Source of the DNA: Terrimonas ferruginea DSM 30193
GTDB lineage: Bacteria > Bacteroidota > Bacteroidia > Chitinophagales > Chitinophagaceae
Direction of reading: 5' to 3'
NCBI RefSeq assembly: GCF_000425585.1
Contig: NZ_AUDS01000010.1
Span: 186,001 to 250,000 of the forward strand
DNA: 64,000 nt
Shown: piece by piece, positions 60,546-64,000 of the stretch
How positions within the stretch are numbered: the first letter of the stretch is position 1
How the letters are laid out: every line of letters starts with the position of its first letter
Position numbers and translations under genes: made by a program
The notes under the pieces: generated by a model
Told to the model about the DNA's origin: nothing
Databases searched by the model: none
What the model saw: only the letters and a program-made list of their open reading frames with translations

Positions 60546-62123
60546 TCAATGTGCTTCGGCGGCCGCTTTCATGGCTTCCGCCTGTTCGGCTTTCGTTTTT
60601 TTCTTTACACGTAAGAAAATTGTCAGCGGCAGCACTATTATAAAAAACAGCGAGATGATATGGAAGGTATCGAGGTATGACAGGTAGTAAGCTTGTCTGT
60701 CGATACTGTTGTTGACCATTGCCAGAGCCTGCTGACCTGCGGATACCGGGTCACCGGTACGCGAAGAGAAATAATTAGTGAGCGCGGATAACCGTTCATT
60801 CATGGCTGTGCCGGCTGTTGTGCCGGCTATCAGGTCGTAACGGTGTTGCGCATATTGATGGGCGATGTAATTATTGGCCAGTGCAATACCAAAAGCACCT
60901 CCCAACTGGCGGATCATATTATTCAGGGAAATACCTGCGGCATATTCTTTCGGTTGCAATCCTGCCACGGCCTGGTTGATCAGGGGTAGCTGCGACATCG
61001 ACATACCCATGGCGCGCAAGGCGAGCGGGAAAAAGAAAAACCACCGGCCAGCATCCGGGCTTACGGTTGCCGACAACCAGGTATAACTGGCAAACAACAG
61101 AAACCCGATAATCAGGAACGGAATAGGCGACACACCTTTCGACATGATCTTACCGATGATGGGCATCATCATCACCCCAATCAAGGTCGGCCATAGCAGC
61201 GATAAACCGGTTTCATAGGGCGTGAATCCCAATACGCGTTGCGCCAATACGGGATAAACAAACACCGAAGTGAACAAACCAAGCCCTGCCACAAAGGTGA
61301 AGATGGTGGTGAAGGCAAGGTTCCGGTTCTGTAGCACGCGCAGATTGACAGCCGGATTTTTGATACTTAGTTCATACCATACAAATCCGATCAGGCCGAA
61401 CACGGCAATAACGGAAGAAATGCGGATGGCATTGCTGCTGAACCAGTCTTCGGCCTCGCCACGTTCCAGTACAAATTGCAGACAGCCGATGCCGGCCATC
61501 AGCAAAAGAATACCGGTATAGTCGATATGTATATTTTTTTTCTGCTTTCCCTCCCCCGGTTTTTTATCGATGAACGAAATAGAAAGGAGCGTGGCGATGA
61601 TGCCGATGGGAATGTTGATCATGAAGATCAACGGCCAGCTAAAATGCTCCATGATATAACCACCGATGGTAGGTCCGAGCGTAGGACCAAGCACGAGTCC
61701 CATACCAAAGAGGCCGGATGCGATGGGCCGGTCTTTCGGTTCAAAAGCATCAAAGAGGATTGCCTGGGAAGTGGATAACAAAGCACCGCCGCCTACACCT
61801 TGTATGAAACGCCAGACAATGATCTCAGTAAGGCTGGAGCTTTCCGCACACATATAAGAGGCCACGGTGAAAATGATCATCGAGGCGATATAATAATTCT
61901 TTCGTCCGAAATAATCGGCGAGAAATCCGGTCAGGGGAATAATGATGACGTTGGCGATTGCATACGCCGTGATCACCCAACTGATGTCTTCGATGGTCAC
62001 ACCAAGGCTGCCTGCAATATCATACAGTGCCACGTTGACAATCGACGTGTCCACCAGTTCCATCACCGCCGCCGTAACAGTAGTGAGTACAATGATGTAC
62101 TTCGCAAAACCTTTCAAGGCCAT
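60546..62123 (-). CDS. DHA2-type MFS drug exporter (EmrB-like)
   Basis: This is a 525-residue inner-membrane transporter with about 14 helices. Motifs DTSIVNVALYDIAG, WVITAYAIANVIIIPLTGFLADYFGRK and RFIQGVGGGALLSTSQAILFDAF are typical of the EmrB/QacA family, with FGMGLVLGPTLGPTIGGYI of the antiporter motif C. It exports hydrophobic compounds by proton antiport. Confidence 0.94.
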   Translation of the reverse strand: MALKGFAKYIIVLTTVTAAVMELVDTSIVNVALYDIAGSLGVTIEDISWVITAYAIANVIIIPLTGFLADYFGRKNYYIASMIIFTVASYMCAESSSLTEIIVWRFIQGVGGGALLSTSQAILFDAFEPKDRPIASGLFGMGLVLGPTLGPTIGGYIMEHFSWPLIFMINIPIGIIATLLSISFIDKKPGEGKQKKNIHIDYTGILLLMAGIGCLQFVLERGEAEDWFSSNAIRISSVIAVFGLIGFVWYELSIKNPAVNLRVLQNRNLAFTTIFTFVAGLGLFTSVFVYPVLAQRVLGFTPYETGLSLLWPTLIGVMMMPIIGKIMSKGVSPIPFLIIGFLLFASYTWLSATVSPDAGRWFFFFPLALRAMGMSMSQLPLINQAVAGLQPKEYAAGISLNNMIRQLGGAFGIALANNYIAHQYAQHRYDLIAGTTAGTAMNERLSALTNYFSSRTGDPVSAGQQALAMVNNSIDRQAYYLSYLDTFHIISLFFIIVLPLTIFLRVKKKTKAEQAEAMKAAAEAH

Positions 62124-62148
62124 AACAAAAAAATTGAGGCGGTCGGGA

Positions 62149-63198
62149 TTAGTCTACGCGTGCTTCCACTGTTACGCTAAGGCCGGCCTTAAGGATTTTT
62201 TTGAGTTCGGGAGTATTATCAAACTCGATCTTCACCGGTACACGCTGGGTTACTTTTACGAAATTGCCCGAAGCGTTGTCTGGAGGAAGAAGCGAGGTTT
62301 GTGCACCGGTTGCTTCACTGAAGGAAGTGATGCGGCCGTGTATTTTTAATTTGGGATAACCGTCGATAGACACTTCAACGGGCTGACCGATCGACAGGTT
62401 TTTGAGTTGCGTTTCCTTGTAGTTGGCCACGATCCAGAAAGTCTCGTTGTTGACGATGGTAAACAGTGGTTGTCCGGGCTGAACGTACTGGCCTGGTGCC
62501 AGGTTGAGTTTGCCTATACGTCCTGATGCGGGCGCTAAGATGCGTGCATAGCTTAAACGGAGGCGGGCATTTTCCAGCTCGGCTTTGCGTGTGGCGATCA
62601 CGGCTTCGGCTTTGGCGATCTGTGCCTGGATGGTGCCGCCTTGTGCGGAAGCCTGGCTGATCTGTTGGCCACCGGCAATAGCCTGTTGGTGTGCGGCCTG
62701 TGCGTTGCTTCGGCTGTCTTCGAGTTGTTTGCGGGTGATGGCGCCTTCATTAAATAAGGCTTCGTCGCGGGCGAGGTCGGTCTGTGCCTTGTCGTCTCTT
62801 GTTTTGAGGACGGCTGTGTTGGCACTGGCGACGCGTTCGGCTGCGGTCATGTTGGCAACGGAAGCGCGGGCGTTGGCGAGATCTGCTTCGGCGGTGAGCA
62901 GGTTGGCTTCTGCCTGGGCCACGGCGATGCGGTATTCGCGGTCGTCGAGTACCACCAGCGTTTCGCCGGGTTTTACTTCCTGGTAATCGCGGAGGTTGAG
63001 GGAATCGATATAACCGGCCACGCGGCTGAGTACGGGCATGGCATTCGACTGTACCTGGGCGTTATCTGTCTCTTCATAATGAAGAGCGTGCTGGATTTTT
63101 TTATAGCCAAACCAGCCGCCCACGATAAGTACGAGCGGGAAAAAGACGTATATCGGCTTGAATTTCTTTTTCTTTACGGGTGTGTTAGTGTGTTCCAT
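62149..63198 (-). CDS. EmrA-like membrane-fusion protein
   Basis: This is a 349-residue periplasmic adaptor. One N-terminal membrane helix (about 15-32), the biotinyl-lipoyl segment (ARVAGYIDSLNLRDYQEVKPGETLVVLDD), a long helical hairpin (about 75-215) and the beta-barrel VEVSIDGYPKLKIHGRITS are present. It joins the EmrB-like pump to the TolC-like channel. First gene of the operon, behind palindromic operator candidates. Confidence 0.93.
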   Translation of the reverse strand: MEHTNTPVKKKKFKPIYVFFPLVLIVGGWFGYKKIQHALHYEETDNAQVQSNAMPVLSRVAGYIDSLNLRDYQEVKPGETLVVLDDREYRIAVAQAEANLLTAEADLANARASVANMTAAERVASANTAVLKTRDDKAQTDLARDEALFNEGAITRKQLEDSRSNAQAAHQQAIAGGQQISQASAQGGTIQAQIAKAEAVIATRKAELENARLRLSYARILAPASGRIGKLNLAPGQYVQPGQPLFTIVNNETFWIVANYKETQLKNLSIGQPVEVSIDGYPKLKIHGRITSFSEATGAQTSLLPPDNASGNFVKVTQRVPVKIEFDNTPELKKILKAGLSVTVEARVD

Positions 63199-63224
63199 GG
63201 TTGAATAAAACTGAATTGAGAAAA

Positions 63225-63292
63225 CAAAAGTAAACTTAGTTTACTAATTAGTCAACTAGATTGACCAATTTATTTTTTTAATGTTATCTTTG
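63225..63292. promoter_or_regulatory. Divergent emrA/marR promoters with nested palindromes
   Basis: Minus strand: TTG (63253-63255), 20 bases, TACTTTTG (63225-63232) for emrA. Plus strand: TTG (63261-63263), 21 bases, TATCTTTG (63285-63292) for marR. Palindromes: AGTAAAC-TTA-GTTTACT (63229-63245), ACTAATTAGT (63243-63252) and GTCAA-CTAGA-TTGAC (63251-63265). They overlap the emrA -7 and -33 elements and the marR -33, as expected for autoregulated MarR control. Confidence 0.75.
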
Positions 63293-63296
63293 TGGT

Positions 63297-63833
63297 ATGA
63301 ACAAGCAGGAGTTAACAGAGCAGTTGAGGGCTACCCAGGCCGCGAAGCTTCGCAGTTGGGGTAAGCTCGTGAGTGTATTGAAGCGTCAGTTCGATAACTG
63401 GGCCAGTGAGTATTTTTTTCAGGGTGAACATAAACACCTGAAAATGTGGTACATGCCGCTGATTATGAATATTGGTCCGGACGGAATCAACAATTCCGAA
63501 CTGGCGAAAAAAGCCATGATGACCAAGCAGGCGATGAGCAAGATCGTGAAGGAATTGCTGTCGCTCGGTTATATAGAAAGCCGTCCCAGCCCGGACGACA
63601 AGCGTTGTTCCATGATCTACCTTACGGAAAAGGGTCAGCTTTTTACGCTGGATTGCCGCTCGGTTATTTCCACCCTGGAAGCTAAATACGAGGCCCTGGT
63701 GGGCAAGGAAAAACTCGACTCATTGAAAGATGTGATGGTCGATATCATCGCTTACAACAATGAACACCTTCATTTGGGACCACAGTGCAATGGGCTGGTG
63801 CAGGAGATCAAGGAAGCGTGGAAGGAGAGATAA
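63297..63833 (+). CDS. MarR-family transcriptional regulator
   Basis: This is a 178-residue winged-helix repressor. The helix-turn-helix (NNSELAKKAMMTKQAMSKIVKELLSLGYIESRPSPDDKRCSMIYLTEKG, about residues 63-115) is classic MarR. It is divergent from emrA and most likely represses the pump until a ligand binds. The -7 box TATCTTTG ends four bases before the ATG, so the mRNA is predicted leaderless. Confidence 0.94.
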   Translation: MNKQELTEQLRATQAAKLRSWGKLVSVLKRQFDNWASEYFFQGEHKHLKMWYMPLIMNIGPDGINNSELAKKAMMTKQAMSKIVKELLSLGYIESRPSPDDKRCSMIYLTEKGQLFTLDCRSVISTLEAKYEALVGKEKLDSLKDVMVDIIAYNNEHLHLGPQCNGLVQEIKEAWKER

Positions 63834-63942
63834 TGAATGTGTAAATGTGTCCGATACTTCGTCCCGAAGTATCGAAGTGTGTAAATGCGAAATGATTTTC
63901 ACATGGCCCCTGCCTGCAGGGCACATTTACATATTTGCACAT
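63834..63942. repeat. Octamer array O3 at a convergent junction
   Basis: TGTGTAAA TGTGTCCG, a palindrome CGATACTTCG-TCC-CGAAGTATCG (63852-63874), TGTGTAAA TGCGAAATG, and the right arm CATTTACATATTTGCACATT follow, with GCCCCTGCCTGCAGGGC in between. The array starts at the marR stop. Confidence 0.85.
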
Positions 63943-64000
63943 TCACTTAAAGTCCGTCACTACAATCCGGTGCTGACAAAACCGGTACTCCACTTCATCA
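63943..64000 (-). CDS. C-terminal end of an unidentified gene
   Basis: On the minus strand an open frame enters from beyond the window and ends in DEVEYRFCQHRIVVTDFK with stop TGA at 63943-63945. It sits just past array O3, in a convergent position to marR, as the other octamer arrays do. Only 18 codons are visible, so I cannot name it. Confidence 0.35.
   Translation of the reverse strand, partial: DEVEYRFCQHRIVVTDFK

Overview
The window reads as chromosomal DNA from a Bacteroidota bacterium, most likely the family Chitinophagaceae (inference). Supporting signs are Bacteroidota-type -7 promoter boxes of the form TAnnTTTG, weak Shine-Dalgarno sequences, several secreted proteins with type IX secretion (T9SS) C-terminal sorting domains, a TonB-dependent receptor with an N-terminal carboxypeptidase-regulatory-like domain, and the ftsX / DUF3098 / uppP neighbourhood. 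I saw no rRNA, tRNA, CRISPR array, prophage or transposase gene.

Layout. 1-6.8 kb: ATP synthase genes atpB(partial)-atpE-atpF-atpH and atpA, split by a terminator-bounded secreted M43 metalloprotease, with no atpG after atpA. 7.0-12.5 kb: a LytTR response regulator, a hybrid histidine kinase with its own receiver and HPt, a small membrane protein, an OmpA-like lipoprotein and a DUF937-like membrane protein. 12.8-15.8 kb: TonB-dependent receptor plus a TPR-like periplasmic protein. 16.2-24.8 kb: cupin, YceI lipoprotein, pdxA, and T9SS cargo (a GEVED-domain protein and an M14 carboxypeptidase). 24.8-34.8 kb: housekeeping genes rsmA, a 2-hydroxyacid dehydrogenase, greA, a HIT protein, ruvC, a flippase-like protein, a DUF3108 protein, an MBL hydrolase, an MFS permease, uppP, a DUF3098 protein and ftsX. 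35-43.3 kb: leuS, a tricorn-like S41 peptidase, an endonuclease/exonuclease/phosphatase protein and a Pro-rich secreted protein. 43.5-53 kb: a 1557-residue T9SS adhesin-like protein, a DUF606 transporter, ruvB, an OmpR-type regulator, an orphan GroES-like protein and a HerA/DUF853 ATPase. 53-64 kb: recQ, a CPC-type P-type ATPase, tsaE, ald, and a complete EmrA-EmrB-TolC efflux operon with a divergent MarR regulator.

The most unusual content is between the genes. Many intergenic regions are built from degenerate tandem heptamers of four related types: ATTSACN, TAAGTAN, TAAGGNN and TTTTGAN. Their phase is kept and the variation sits at fixed positions. They join at a recurrent AAACAGCC word and carry two families of short perfect palindromes, GGTTCGTGTATACACGAACC and CCGAAGNNTCGG. 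An octamer family (TGTGTAAA / CATTTACA) occurs only at three convergent gene junctions. The arrays run exactly up to coding boundaries, supply stop codons for at least three genes and the TTG start of ruvC, and the TTTTGAN type carries ready-made TAnnTTTG boxes. I consider this modular repeat system the best candidate for something poorly described. The closest analogy I know is the heptameric STRR repeats of heterocystous cyanobacteria.

Other regulatory observations are four promoters whose -7 box ends exactly four bases before an ATG (rsmA, groES-like, tsaE, marR; predicted leaderless), a terminator in the greA leader reminiscent of the E. coli GraL attenuator, and nested palindromes in the emr/marR intergenic region. 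All functional calls rest on reading motifs by eye; no database search was run.
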